A stretch of 64,000 bases of DNA from Methanoculleus sp. UBA430 (GTDB lineage Archaea > Halobacteriota > Methanomicrobia > Methanomicrobiales > Methanoculleaceae). Both the position numbers and the translations under genes were made by a program. Location: positions 86,874 to 150,873 of the forward strand of contig NZ_DAXW01000001.1 of the NCBI RefSeq assembly GCF_002506585.1. Reading direction: 5' to 3'. The notes below the pieces were generated by a model. The model worked only from the letters and a program-made list of their open reading frames with translations, was not told where the DNA came from and ran no database searches. Numbering within the stretch: position 1 is the first letter of the stretch; each line of letters starts with the position of its first letter. This document shows positions 8,640-18,166 of the stretch, one piece after another.

Positions 8640-11600
8640 TTATAGGACAGGGTCGTAGTATTCGTCTACGTTGCCCGCAATCTGATGGAGGATATATAAT
8701 GCGTCATTTACGTTGATTACGTGATCATCGCGATCATAGACGTTAGGATAATCGTAGGTTTCAAATCCTTCGATGTTCCCTGCAACAAAGTGCAAAACGT
8801 AAAGAGCGTCATTTACGTTGATTTTACCATCTTTGTAAGCATCACCCAACAATCCACCTTCAAACTCGATCTCAACCGTGTTGCTGCCGACCGGCGCGTT
8901 ATAGATGACCAGGGTGGCATTCGTGGTAGAGTAGGTCCTCATGGTGGGATCGTACTCGAACGTACCGTTGATCAACTCATACGCCGTCTCCACACCGTTC
9001 ACCTTCACTACCGGTTCGCTCATCAGGTACCTCATCGGGAACTCAAGCGCAATGCCGAGTTCGCCGCCGTTCCCAAGAACCGTCACGTTGTAGGTGGTGT
9101 TCTCGCTCCGGGCCGCGTTGAGCGGCTCGGGCTCCACCCATGCCACGCCGGCGATGCTCCCTGCGCCTCCCTCAGAGAAGACCAGGGTCGGGTCAATGAG
9201 GGACGACGGGAGCGTTATGTTGTAGAGCGCCGTCGCATCCGGCGTGACCCGGGCCGTGGTGTGGATCGAGGGGTAGTCGGTCTCGTTCACGACAAGCGGG
9301 TAGGTCCCTTCGAGAATGCCGGTGAAGGTGTGGCTCGCACTGTTGGTAACCCTGTCCGCGCCGAGAGCGATGCTGTCGGCGGTGACCGGTGCACCATCCT
9401 CACCGACGACGTTGACGGTAACATTCCCTCTGCCCAAAACCTGGAAGGTCTCGTTGACCAGGTAGACATCGGTGTCATCATAGAGCGGCCGGATACGGAG
9501 GTCGAGATCCAGCGCCCCATGATCCTCGGGCGTTATCGTGAACTCGTAGGTCATCTCCATGCCCTGCTCCCAGCCGACCGACTCGATGAAGAGCGCGAGC
9601 CGGTCGCTGTCCGTCGAGCTGTTCAGAACCTCAAACGCGCCTGTGGTGCCGTTTTCTCGGATGACCGAGTTGTTATCGAAACTGAACCCGGCTATCGGGA
9701 TCTCGATCATCGGGGAGTACACGTTCTCGCTCGACGTGACCGTGATCGTCAGATCTGCCTCCCCGCCGGCAACCATCGGTGTCGAGGTGATGTCAACCGT
9801 GTAGGGATTCTCCTCCTCGATATCAGTGAGCATACCGATATCGGTCGAGACCTGCAGGAGCCCGGCCTCTTCTTCGTAGCCGAAGGACTGGATCACCGGG
9901 TTTGACCGGATCGTGTTGTCGATCTCGTTGATCGGGGCGGACTGCGAGTGGTCGATGCTGACCAGGATCGGTCCGCTGGCGTCGCTGGTCGTGGCGGTGA
10001 GCGTATGGGACTTCACCGTGGAGTAGCCGTTCTTGAAGATGTCACGCTTCAGGGTTCCGCCCTCCATAAGGTCGTCCATCTGAGCGGATGTGAGCGGGTA
10101 GGTTCTCCGGGGGTTCGCCGCATCCACACTGAAGGTGCCGATAGACGTCCCGTCGATGGCGATATCAACCGTGCCGGTGGTGACGGTGTTGGGCTGGCAC
10201 TGGACCAGCGCATCAACGGCTACCTGAGTGGCCCAGGTGTAACCCCAGCCTCCGCCGTTCTCGTACTGCTCGATGAGCCAGTTGACCCCTTTCTGAATTG
10301 TCTCATTTTCGGCAGGGACCCCGGTCGCGTTCAGCGCAAGGATAGCATACGCAGTCGCTTCTGTCTTTCTTCCATTATCATACCAGCCGTACGAATAGCC
10401 AACAGGCCAGGAGCCGTCGTTACGGTCCTGCTCCCCGATCAACCAATCCGTCAAAGCCGCCTTGGTATCGTTAATATCGTCGCTGCTGACATCATCAGAC
10501 GGCAGCGCGAAGACCTCAAGCCCCCAGAGGGCGAGCGCCCTCGCCATTGCCTGATCATCGCCTGCCGGCCAGGATCCTTCCCTCTCTTTCTCGACGAAGT
10601 ACCGCGTGGCATTCCTCATGTTGTCTTCCATGTAGCCGCGGTGCTCGGCGTCCAGCTCAACCGTCTGGTTGATCATGTCATGGATGAGCATGATGAACGC
10701 GGTGTTCGACTCGGGCGTCCACGAGTGGCAGACGTGAGCGCTCCACGTCCAGGTGCCGCTGCTCGGGTCGTCCGGGTTGTCGTGGAACCACTTGATCAGG
10801 CTCTCGAAGTTCACCTTGTCGCGTTCAAATGTGCTGCCGTTTGTGATATTTCCTTCAAGGAACCGGTTTAAGTCCTCACCAGGCATATTGATCCGGGCGA
10901 GGGTGTAGCCCGCGTAGGAGCTCGATGACGACTCCGAGGGCTCGCCGCCCCAGAGGCTCCAGCCGCCGGCACTGCTTTCATAATACTCTCCGGTGTTCTG
11001 GCCTACCTCGCCGCCCACAACGAGTTTCTTAACACCGTTATAGACCGAGGAGTTTGCATTCTCCCGGATGTCATCCCAGTCCGCGGGCTTGTCCGCGCGG
11101 TCGAGGTAGTAGTTCTTGACATTCAGCGACGCCAGCATCCGGCTCGTCGTCTGCTCGACGCATCCGTATGGATAGCCGATGAGGTAATCGAGACCGGAAA
11201 GGGTGCGCCCGCGGGCGCCGGACTGGACAATGATCTTTGTTGCGTTGTCGTAGGTGTTGTTGGTCTGGAGGGTGTTGAAGGTCAGTTCGCCGGGCTGGCC
11301 GCTGTTTACAGACGTGGCGTTGACGGACGAGACCTTTATCGAGGGGATCCAGATAAGGATCGCCGTTCCGTCCAGGGAGTCGGACTCCCCGTTCGCGGCG
11401 ATATCGAACTTGATGTCACCTGCAGCGATCTGGCCGGGCGTGTTCGACTGTATCCGGACGCTCATGTAGTTCCATTCAGAGGCATACGCGTACCGGGTCT
11501 GATTTCTGCCGCCCTCGACCGTGACATGGTCCGGGGCGGTGACGTTGAACCAGATGGTGCCCGTATGGCTTGCATTCACGTAGGTACCCATGGAGAACGA

Positions 11601-12473
11601 TGAACCGGCGGCTGCCCTGCCGTCCCAGGGACCGTAGACATAGCCGTCGGTGAACTCGAGGGTATACTCCTGTGCAGTAACGGTCGTTGTATAATCGGCC
11701 GTCCCGGAGACGGGCTTATCGCTTGTTACGTTGACCCGCACGGTGTAGGGCCCGGCCATTTCCGGGGTCCATACAAGTCCCTGCTGGAACCTGCCCCAGG
11801 CAGGGATGATCTCGCCAGGGTAACTCCAGGATTCAGCCGTAATGCCGTCCCCATCGACAATGCTGACATTGATATCAAGCGGGGACGTCGTGAAACCCCG
11901 GCGGTTCACGACAGATGCGGTGATGTGACTCTCCTGGCCGGTGATCACCTGGTTCGATGGCACGGCAACCCGGGCATCGATGACGTTGCTCTTCTCGGTC
12001 GTGACGACGGCGTTCATGATTCCCGATACCGTGATGTTTTCACCAGACGTGGAATTCAGGAATCCGTAGTTGTTGACGTTGAGGGTAACCGGCGTCGAAG
12101 CGCCCGTGTTGTCAACCGCCTCCAGGCGCACCGTGAAGAGGGGGGCGCTGCCCGATACGCCATCGAGAGTGGCGTTCACCGCTGCAACGCGGATGCGTCC
12201 GCTCTGGGAGTAGACGGAGCTGTTATGCAGGCCCGAGAAGAATGGGCCAAGAGTGACGTTTCCTGCCTCAGTGTCAAGGGTGACCACCGAGGGGTTCCAG
12301 CGCAGGTCGATATCGAACCCGCCCAGGTTGCTAACATCCTGCACCCAGACGGTCAGTTCTACGGTCTCCCCACTGGCGCAGGTGCTTTCCGCCGGGTCCA
12401 CAGAGAGCGTGGCAGCAGAGCAGACGCCGCAGAGGAGGGTGAGGAGCAGGATGCTCCATACCATATGTCTCAT
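8640..12473 (-). CDS. Secreted alpha-2-macroglobulin-type thioester protein with cohesin and dockerin domains
   Basis: This 1277-residue secreted protein has a signal peptide (to about Ala20/21) and a cohesin domain (about 21-160; NLGGFDIDLRWNPSVV). Beta-domains follow, then a helical thioester domain with YPYGCVEQTTS at residues 434-444. Cys438 and Gln441 would form the internal thioester, as in bacterial alpha-2-macroglobulins (C-L-E-Q). The C terminus is a dockerin with two INVNDALY repeats; the first calcium loop is good, the second lacks the leading Asp and Gly. Family members trap proteases covalently. A GGAGG site precedes the ATG. It sits 21 bases after the protease gene. Confidence 0.88.
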   Translation of the reverse strand: MRHMVWSILLLTLLCGVCSAATLSVDPAESTCASGETVELTVWVQDVSNLGGFDIDLRWNPSVVTLDTEAGNVTLGPFFSGLHNSSVYSQSGRIRVAAVNATLDGVSGSAPLFTVRLEAVDNTGASTPVTLNVNNYGFLNSTSGENITVSGIMNAVVTTEKSNVIDARVAVPSNQVITGQESHITASVVNRRGFTTSPLDINVSIVDGDGITAESWSYPGEIIPAWGRFQQGLVWTPEMAGPYTVRVNVTSDKPVSGTADYTTTVTAQEYTLEFTDGYVYGPWDGRAAAGSSFSMGTYVNASHTGTIWFNVTAPDHVTVEGGRNQTRYAYASEWNYMSVRIQSNTPGQIAAGDIKFDIAANGESDSLDGTAILIWIPSIKVSSVNATSVNSGQPGELTFNTLQTNNTYDNATKIIVQSGARGRTLSGLDYLIGYPYGCVEQTTSRMLASLNVKNYYLDRADKPADWDDIRENANSSVYNGVKKLVVGGEVGQNTGEYYESSAGGWSLWGGEPSESSSSSYAGYTLARINMPGEDLNRFLEGNITNGSTFERDKVNFESLIKWFHDNPDDPSSGTWTWSAHVCHSWTPESNTAFIMLIHDMINQTVELDAEHRGYMEDNMRNATRYFVEKEREGSWPAGDDQAMARALALWGLEVFALPSDDVSSDDINDTKAALTDWLIGEQDRNDGSWPVGYSYGWYDNGRKTEATAYAILALNATGVPAENETIQKGVNWLIEQYENGGGWGYTWATQVAVDALVQCQPNTVTTGTVDIAIDGTSIGTFSVDAANPRRTYPLTSAQMDDLMEGGTLKRDIFKNGYSTVKSHTLTATTSDASGPILVSIDHSQSAPINEIDNTIRSNPVIQSFGYEEEAGLLQVSTDIGMLTDIEEENPYTVDITSTPMVAGGEADLTITVTSSENVYSPMIEIPIAGFSFDNNSVIRENGTTGAFEVLNSSTDSDRLALFIESVGWEQGMEMTYEFTITPEDHGALDLDLRIRPLYDDTDVYLVNETFQVLGRGNVTVNVVGEDGAPVTADSIALGADRVTNSASHTFTGILEGTYPLVVNETDYPSIHTTARVTPDATALYNITLPSSLIDPTLVFSEGGAGSIAGVAWVEPEPLNAARSENTTYNVTVLGNGGELGIALEFPMRYLMSEPVVKVNGVETAYELINGTFEYDPTMRTYSTTNATLVIYNAPVGSNTVEIEFEGGLLGDAYKDGKINVNDALYVLHFVAGNIEGFETYDYPNVYDRDDHVINVNDALYILHQIAGNVDEYYDPVL

Positions 12474-12494
12474 TTCTTTTTCCTCCTTTATTCC

Positions 12495-15400
12495 TCACAC
12501 GATCCTGAAGTACTCGTCCCTCAGATCGGCGCAATACTGGGCGATGAACATCGCATCGCCGACCTCTACGGCGTTGTTCCTGGTGACGTCGGTCACGAGG
12601 AACTTCGTCCGCTCATCGGGCTTCGACTTATCGGGCTTCGACTTAAGGCCGACGACTTCCTGGAGAACCGTCAGGGTATCGGCCTGGTTGACCTCACCGT
12701 CAGAGTTCGCGTCACCGTAGAGCAGAAGATATGCGTCGCCGTTCACGACATCGGCCGGGATCACGAGGGGGTTCTCGTCCCAGAGCTGTGCATCCAGGTT
12801 CAGGGCTGTCTCGTCGTCGGTAACGCCGACGACATTGAACCGGACGGTCGCGACGGTGACGTTCCCGTCAACACCGGATACGGTTGCGCCGTTGAACTGG
12901 ACGCTTCCGCTCGCGATGTTCTTCGCCGTCAGGGGCAGGGCTCCGGGGATGACGTCCTGCGCCTCAAGGACAGAGCCGTTGAAAGTGAGCTCCATCTGGT
13001 AGGCCGCAAGGCCGGAGACCTGATTGACAGTTATCGGGAGGTCGTAGGTCGTGCCGGGCACGAGCACAAGGTCTCTGGGCAGCTCGATCTTGGTCGCCGG
13101 GTTGGCATACGAACCGACCGTGGCGTTTGCGCGGTTGTTTGCAAACGTCGTCTCGTAGTCGGTCGCACCCGCCCGGTTGACCTCGGTATCGATCGTGTAC
13201 TCGCCGGCGACAAGTGTCTGGTTCTGCCAGATCATCGTCGACGCACCGGGCTCGAGCGCCGGAACCGCGATCGTCGCTTCCGGCTTGCCGGTGATGCTGT
13301 AGTAGAGGTTCGCCGCGTTGCTCCCGACCTCACCAAGGTTGGTCACCCGGACGCCGATCGTAGTGGTGCTCGCCGGCGTGGTATACCTCGGCGCGAGAAC
13401 CTCCACGGCCAGGTCCGGTGCGGTGATCCGGACTGGATGCACGAGCCGGTTGTTCTGGTAGTTCAGTTCCTCGACCACCCGGTTCGAGTTGACCTCGATC
13501 CCGACGTTGACGTCGAGGGGCAGCCGGTAGTCGCTCGTGTTGATCCCGAAATCGCGTGCGTTGAGCGGGACCGTCGTGGTGAGGACATCCGTCTTCTCAC
13601 CCTGAGCGAGACTCTTCATGAAGTAGGTGCTCTCGTTGTAGGGCCCGACCTCAGCCGTGCAGGCCATCTTGTTGGTTGGGTCATAGACGTAGTCCGCCGT
13701 CCCGATGTTACTGATGAGGAGGGCGAAGTTGGAGATCGTGATGGTGTCGTCCCGCTCGAGTTTCACGATCTGCGGCGCGGAGATGTCCGGCACGAAGTCG
13801 GGGAGGAGCGCGGTTGTCACGCCCATATAGCCGTAGTCTTCCTGCACCTGCTCGCCGTCGTGGTAGCAGAGCACCATGTAGGGGAGATCCGACTCGTGAA
13901 CGAGGGCCTCCCGCAGTGCCTGCTGGCCGGCGGTCGGTGCGGTGAACGTCAGGGTTGCCTTACCGGAGTTGTCGGTGTAGCCGGTCGCGATCACCGTGTA
14001 GGGGTCAGGGTAGTAGTCGGCCGCGAGGAGGATGTTGGCATCCCTCGGATCGTCGTAGTATGAAGACCATTCCCAGTCCCCTGCCGCTCCCAGTGCAAGC
14101 ACGACGCGTGCATTGGAGATCGGGGTTCCGTCATCGGCCGATGCGTTGAAGACGACCGGAACCGACGCCCCGGCAAGGACTGAGTCCGGCATCTCGTAGG
14201 AAACCGACCTCTCCGGGTTGCGGAACGTGGTGTAGATGTACTTGTCAATGCTCTGGGTATTCGGGTTCAGGAGACCATAGTAAGCCTCGTAGTTCCCGTC
14301 CGTTGCAGGGGTTACCCGCTGGGTTCCCGTGCCGGTGAACTCCACAACGGCAGCCGCTTCGGTCCCGGCATATTCCCAGATCGACGTTTCGGAGAATTTG
14401 TTGACGGTGAAGGCGCCCACCTCATGGATGGATTCGTCGGCAGGGCCGTAGCTCCTGGCGATAACGTCGTAGGCATCGCCGTCCCGGGTAACACTGGCAC
14501 TGCGCGTCTCAGTATCAGGGTAAAGCGTCCCGATATACGCCGGTGCAGAGAGAGTGTTTCCTATCATACCGGGGTTGACGGGGCCATCTGTGTACATGTC
14601 AAGCGGGTTGTACCCCTCCCACACATCCATGTAACCGGAGACTCCGGCGGTGAGAACGAGGTAGTCCAGCCGCGTTTTTCCGGCCGTCTCGACAGTGAAA
14701 GTGTAGATCCCGGCCGCATCGGTCACGCCGCTCTGAACGCCGTTTTCCGTGTAGAGGTAGACGGTCTGTCCGGGCGTCAAAACGGATACTCCCATGATGG
14801 GGTCATAGGTGTAGACGTATGCGGTGATGGTCGCCTCATCGCCGGGGACCGACGCGTAGGCGTCCGAGTCCCAGGTCGCCGGCCAGTCATAGAAGCCATA
14901 GATGGAGGTCAGGTTCCCGTCGTAGACGTCCTCGTATACCGGGGGAGTGCTCCGGTGCATGAACCAGGGCTCAAGCGTCCCGTAGACGAAAACCGGGGTC
15001 TCCTGCATGTATTCGCGATAGTCGGTAGCGAACCGGACGACTGCAATGTAGCCCTCCTCCGGCATCGTGAAGTTGTAGGTCGCGAGGCCGTTCGTGAGAC
15101 TGGCGGTACCTGAGTAGGTCCCCGGCTTCATCCCGTCGATCTCGGCGAGGAACGCCTGCATGTCGCCCTGTTCCGGGGCAGAGAGCGCCCGGGCGCCTGC
15201 CGACGAGAGCGAGAGGATCTCGGTCTCGGTCAGCGTGGTGACATAGACGTCAAACTCCTGACTTATGGTCTTCGCTCCATGGTGCGGGAAGGCCATGATA
15301 CCGAGGTTGACATTCTCTCCCGGCGGGCAGATGGCGCGCTCCGGGAGCGGGATGACCTCCTGGTACATATACCCCTCTTCGCCAACGTAGATGCTTCCCG

Positions 15401-17804
15401 CGTCCCTGTCGTTGATCTTCATGTAGTAGTAAGTCTCATCGGCAGGTTGAGTGGCAAGGTCAAGCGAGTAAGATATGACACCGCCCACCGGGACAAGCAC
15501 CGTGTCGACGACACGAATTCCACTGGAATTCCTGACCACGAAGGTGACGCTCTCGTCATAGGCCGAACCGTCGGCGGTGAGAAGCGGATACTTGATCTCG
15601 ACGGTCGCGTTGTAACCCACCGAGTAGTATGCCGACTCAAAGATGGGGACGGTCGGATCTGGGGTCGGGGTCGGTGAGACTGGATTCTTGTATACATCGT
15701 CCTGTAACTCGAGCGTGCCGTGGGTTATCCCGACATACACCCGCATGTTGTTAGGGACATCGGATATGTCTGCTTCATAGTAGACATGCCCGTGTGCATC
15801 GGTCGTGCGTGTCAGGTTCTCAATGTAAACACGGGAATCGTTAGCGGTATACCATATGCTGATCCCGATATCCTCTCTCGCAAGGGGCTCTCCCGCGGTG
15901 GTGTTCCAGAGGACCGCCATGACCGGGAGCGTATCACCCGTTATGTAGTCCGAGGTGAGTGTTCCGCCGATGAGCTCGTGCTGGATCCCGTCCCACGGCT
16001 CGGCCCCGTTAAGGCCGCCGGTGGTGTTCACCGCTTCGTAGGCGTTGATCCTGCCTGCACCGTAGGCGTTGTTCGGCTGCATCACCGGCAGGATGGCCCC
16101 GTCTTCACCGATGTGGACCGCGGTCTCCATCAGGGTGGCCTTGACGTCGGCAGGCGTAAGCGAGCTGTTGCCCGAGAGCATCAGCGCCGCCGCCCCGGCT
16201 ACGGCCGGGCAGGCCATCGATGTGCCCTGCATGGAGGCGTACTGGTTGCCGGGGTATGCCGAGATGACCCCGACACCGGGCGCCATGACATCGGGCTTGA
16301 TGTACGGCGCTGCCCGGTTGACCGGCCCCATGCTGCTGAAGGAGGCGCGGTAGTCCATCAGGTAGTCGGTGGCACCGACGGTGATGGCGTCTTCTGCGGT
16401 TCCCGGGGTGCCGATGGTGGCGGTGCCGAAGCCGCCGTTGTTCCCGGCGGAGATTACGACGACGGTGCCTCCGGCGACCATGGTGTTGACGGTGGTATCA
16501 AGGATGGTCTCACCGTTGGACTGATAGTACTCAGCGAGCCCGGCCTCCTGGATCTCGACCTCGGTCTCGCCCGTGTTGGTCACGTTGAGTACCCAGTCGC
16601 CGTCCCAGTTATCGGCGTTCGAGGCATGAGGTGCCTTGAAGTAGTAGCAGTTCGTCTCCTGGTCGAAACCGAGCCAGTCGATCTCGGCGCCGGTCGCGAC
16701 GTTGCCGTTAGCATCCGTGATGGCGATGGTGAGGTTCTCCAGGGGGTCAGCGAAGTATGAGCTGGCCGCAGTGGCGTAGTAATACGGCTCCTCGACCCTG
16801 ACCGATCCGATCACGAACTGGGGCTCATAGAGGACATCGGAACTCCCGTACATCTCCGACGAGACACCGAGCCAGACATTCCAGCTCTCGCCCGGCATGA
16901 GGTAGAAGTCGGTATCAGCCACGCCGCGGGAGGGATAGGCCCCAAGGCTCATCGAGACGACATCGGCGTCGTTATCGATCGCCCACTGGACACCGTCGAA
17001 GATGGTGCTGAACGAACCGGAACCTGCTTCGTTGAGGACTTTCGCCCCGATCAGGTTCGCCCCGGGCGCGACACCCAGGGCCACTTCGTATTCATCGCCG
17101 CTGTAGTAGCCGTCGACCGTGACCGTGCCGCCTGCTGCCGTACCGGCGCAGTGGGTGCCGTGGCCGTAGTCGTCGTAGGGAGTCTCATTGTGCCATTCAA
17201 CGAAGTCGGCAAATGCGACGACGCGGTCGCCGAACGCGGGGTGGTCGCCGTCGATACCGGTGTCGACAATGGCGACCGTCACGCCTTCACCGGTATTTCC
17301 ATGCTTCCAGACGGACGGGGCCTCGATGTAGTCCACGCTCCAGACGGTGGCGTATCCGCTCTCCGGCTGCGATATGTAGTCGGGGTTGATCGTCGATGCG
17401 ACCTCCACGACCGGGTCGTTGAGCGTGACGGTCAGGTCCGGCTCAATGTGGTCGACCCCCGGAATCGCAGCAAGTTTATCGAGCGTTGCCGGATCGGCCT
17501 CAATCCAGACAGCGTTTGCTATCCAGTAAGACCGGGCGGTCTTCGCGGCCGCAGAGTCGACCGACCTGACTGTTTGCAGCACCTGCGCCTGGCGGCTCAA
17601 AGCATTGGCCTTGAGCTCTCCAAACGATGTGAGATGCTTTGGCTGTTCATCCATGACCAGGAACACCGGAACCCGTTCCCCCGCCTGGACGGAGGGGGGG
17701 TCCCGCACGATCTGGTCGTCACCCGGCAGGGCACTTACCGTGCCCGCCAGGAAGAATACAAGGAGCAGAACGATTAATCCTGCTTCTGACTTCGACAGTT
17801 TCAT
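12495..17804 (-). CDS. Secreted subtilisin-like serine protease with C-terminal cohesin and dockerin domains
   Basis: This is a 1769-residue extracellular S8 peptidase. Counting from an upstream GTG three codons earlier, it has a signal peptide (to about residue 29), an I9-type propeptide (48-130) and a catalytic domain with Asp184 (AIVDTGIDG), His218 (YGHGTHCAG), oxyanion Asn (SAGNNGG, ~458) and Ser532 (GTSMACP). An insert separates His and Asn. About 900 residues of Ig/CARDB-like beta-domains follow, then a cohesin (~1575-1690) and a dockerin with textbook calcium loops (DANSDGEVNQAD; DVTRNNAVEVGD). I chose ATG 17804 because GGTGATC lies just upstream; GTG 17813 is the alternative. It is the first gene of the operon. 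Confidence 0.92.
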   Translation of the reverse strand: MKLSKSEAGLIVLLLVFFLAGTVSALPGDDQIVRDPPSVQAGERVPVFLVMDEQPKHLTSFGELKANALSRQAQVLQTVRSVDSAAAKTARSYWIANAVWIEADPATLDKLAAIPGVDHIEPDLTVTLNDPVVEVASTINPDYISQPESGYATVWSVDYIEAPSVWKHGNTGEGVTVAIVDTGIDGDHPAFGDRVVAFADFVEWHNETPYDDYGHGTHCAGTAAGGTVTVDGYYSGDEYEVALGVAPGANLIGAKVLNEAGSGSFSTIFDGVQWAIDNDADVVSMSLGAYPSRGVADTDFYLMPGESWNVWLGVSSEMYGSSDVLYEPQFVIGSVRVEEPYYYATAASSYFADPLENLTIAITDANGNVATGAEIDWLGFDQETNCYYFKAPHASNADNWDGDWVLNVTNTGETEVEIQEAGLAEYYQSNGETILDTTVNTMVAGGTVVVISAGNNGGFGTATIGTPGTAEDAITVGATDYLMDYRASFSSMGPVNRAAPYIKPDVMAPGVGVISAYPGNQYASMQGTSMACPAVAGAAALMLSGNSSLTPADVKATLMETAVHIGEDGAILPVMQPNNAYGAGRINAYEAVNTTGGLNGAEPWDGIQHELIGGTLTSDYITGDTLPVMAVLWNTTAGEPLAREDIGISIWYTANDSRVYIENLTRTTDAHGHVYYEADISDVPNNMRVYVGITHGTLELQDDVYKNPVSPTPTPDPTVPIFESAYYSVGYNATVEIKYPLLTADGSAYDESVTFVVRNSSGIRVVDTVLVPVGGVISYSLDLATQPADETYYYMKINDRDAGSIYVGEEGYMYQEVIPLPERAICPPGENVNLGIMAFPHHGAKTISQEFDVYVTTLTETEILSLSSAGARALSAPEQGDMQAFLAEIDGMKPGTYSGTASLTNGLATYNFTMPEEGYIAVVRFATDYREYMQETPVFVYGTLEPWFMHRSTPPVYEDVYDGNLTSIYGFYDWPATWDSDAYASVPGDEATITAYVYTYDPIMGVSVLTPGQTVYLYTENGVQSGVTDAAGIYTFTVETAGKTRLDYLVLTAGVSGYMDVWEGYNPLDMYTDGPVNPGMIGNTLSAPAYIGTLYPDTETRSASVTRDGDAYDVIARSYGPADESIHEVGAFTVNKFSETSIWEYAGTEAAAVVEFTGTGTQRVTPATDGNYEAYYGLLNPNTQSIDKYIYTTFRNPERSVSYEMPDSVLAGASVPVVFNASADDGTPISNARVVLALGAAGDWEWSSYYDDPRDANILLAADYYPDPYTVIATGYTDNSGKATLTFTAPTAGQQALREALVHESDLPYMVLCYHDGEQVQEDYGYMGVTTALLPDFVPDISAPQIVKLERDDTITISNFALLISNIGTADYVYDPTNKMACTAEVGPYNESTYFMKSLAQGEKTDVLTTTVPLNARDFGINTSDYRLPLDVNVGIEVNSNRVVEELNYQNNRLVHPVRITAPDLAVEVLAPRYTTPASTTTIGVRVTNLGEVGSNAANLYYSITGKPEATIAVPALEPGASTMIWQNQTLVAGEYTIDTEVNRAGATDYETTFANNRANATVGSYANPATKIELPRDLVLVPGTTYDLPITVNQVSGLAAYQMELTFNGSVLEAQDVIPGALPLTAKNIASGSVQFNGATVSGVDGNVTVATVRFNVVGVTDDETALNLDAQLWDENPLVIPADVVNGDAYLLLYGDANSDGEVNQADTLTVLQEVVGLKSKPDKSKPDERTKFLVTDVTRNNAVEVGDAMFIAQYCADLRDEYFRIV
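12616..12645. repeat. 15-bp perfect tandem duplication in the protease dockerin linker
   Basis: tcgggcttcgactta occurs twice back to back, adding a second K-S-K-P-D unit between the two calcium loops of the dockerin. It is in frame and probably a recent slippage event. Confidence 0.85.
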
Positions 17805-17850
17805 CTTGATCACCCGAAAACGATCAATGGGAGATAAAGCATTTATTCAA

Positions 17851-17860
17851 CATATAATTG
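17851..17860 (-). promoter_or_regulatory. Possible TATA element of the surface protease operon
   Basis: Read on the minus strand the site is caattatatg, about 47 bases before the chosen protease start. An archaeal TATA box there would give transcription starting near 17825-17830 and a short leader. It is the only strong TATA-like element directly upstream of the operon. Confidence 0.4.
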
Positions 17861-17869
17861 TTTGGTTTT

Positions 17870-18166
17870 AATCTCCATCATTACAGATAAGAAATAAAAA
17901 ATATTCGAAATCTCGGCCGCGATTCAGGGTATTATCCACCGGAAAGATACCTTTCAAAGAGAAAGACATATATAGAAACTACAGTTCTCCCGCAAATGAT
18001 ATGCCACGAAATATGGCGACCTCAATCATTTTGGCTATTTATTTCAGGACAATTTCTTAAAAAAAACAATAATTTGGTGTTTTTAGACCACCCCCACACT
18101 CACACCCGCGCGGAGGGCTGGAGCCGGCCGGCCTCCGGTCTGTCCCGAAAAAGAGGTTAAACCAGG
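17870..18166. other. AT-rich intergenic stretch between the two dockerin loci
   Basis: This ~300-base stretch is far more AT-rich than the rest of the window and holds no plausible gene. It contains an eight-A run (terminator-like on the minus strand) and further TATA-like strings (gacatatatag near 17968). It probably combines the end of the 22083-18167 transcript with regulatory DNA for the protease operon. Confidence 0.55.
18059..18066 (-). terminator. Probable T-run terminator for the S-layer/PKD-dockerin transcript
   Basis: Eight consecutive A on the plus strand give U8 in the minus-strand transcript about 100 bases after the PKD-dockerin stop. Archaeal intrinsic terminators are U-tracts, often without a strong hairpin. 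Confidence 0.35.

Noticed and set aside
11925..14063. Long plus-strand frame opposite the surface protease and thioester genes
   Set aside because: Mirror of GC-biased codons; Arg/Val/Gly/Asp-rich without any recognisable motif, and no ribosome site.
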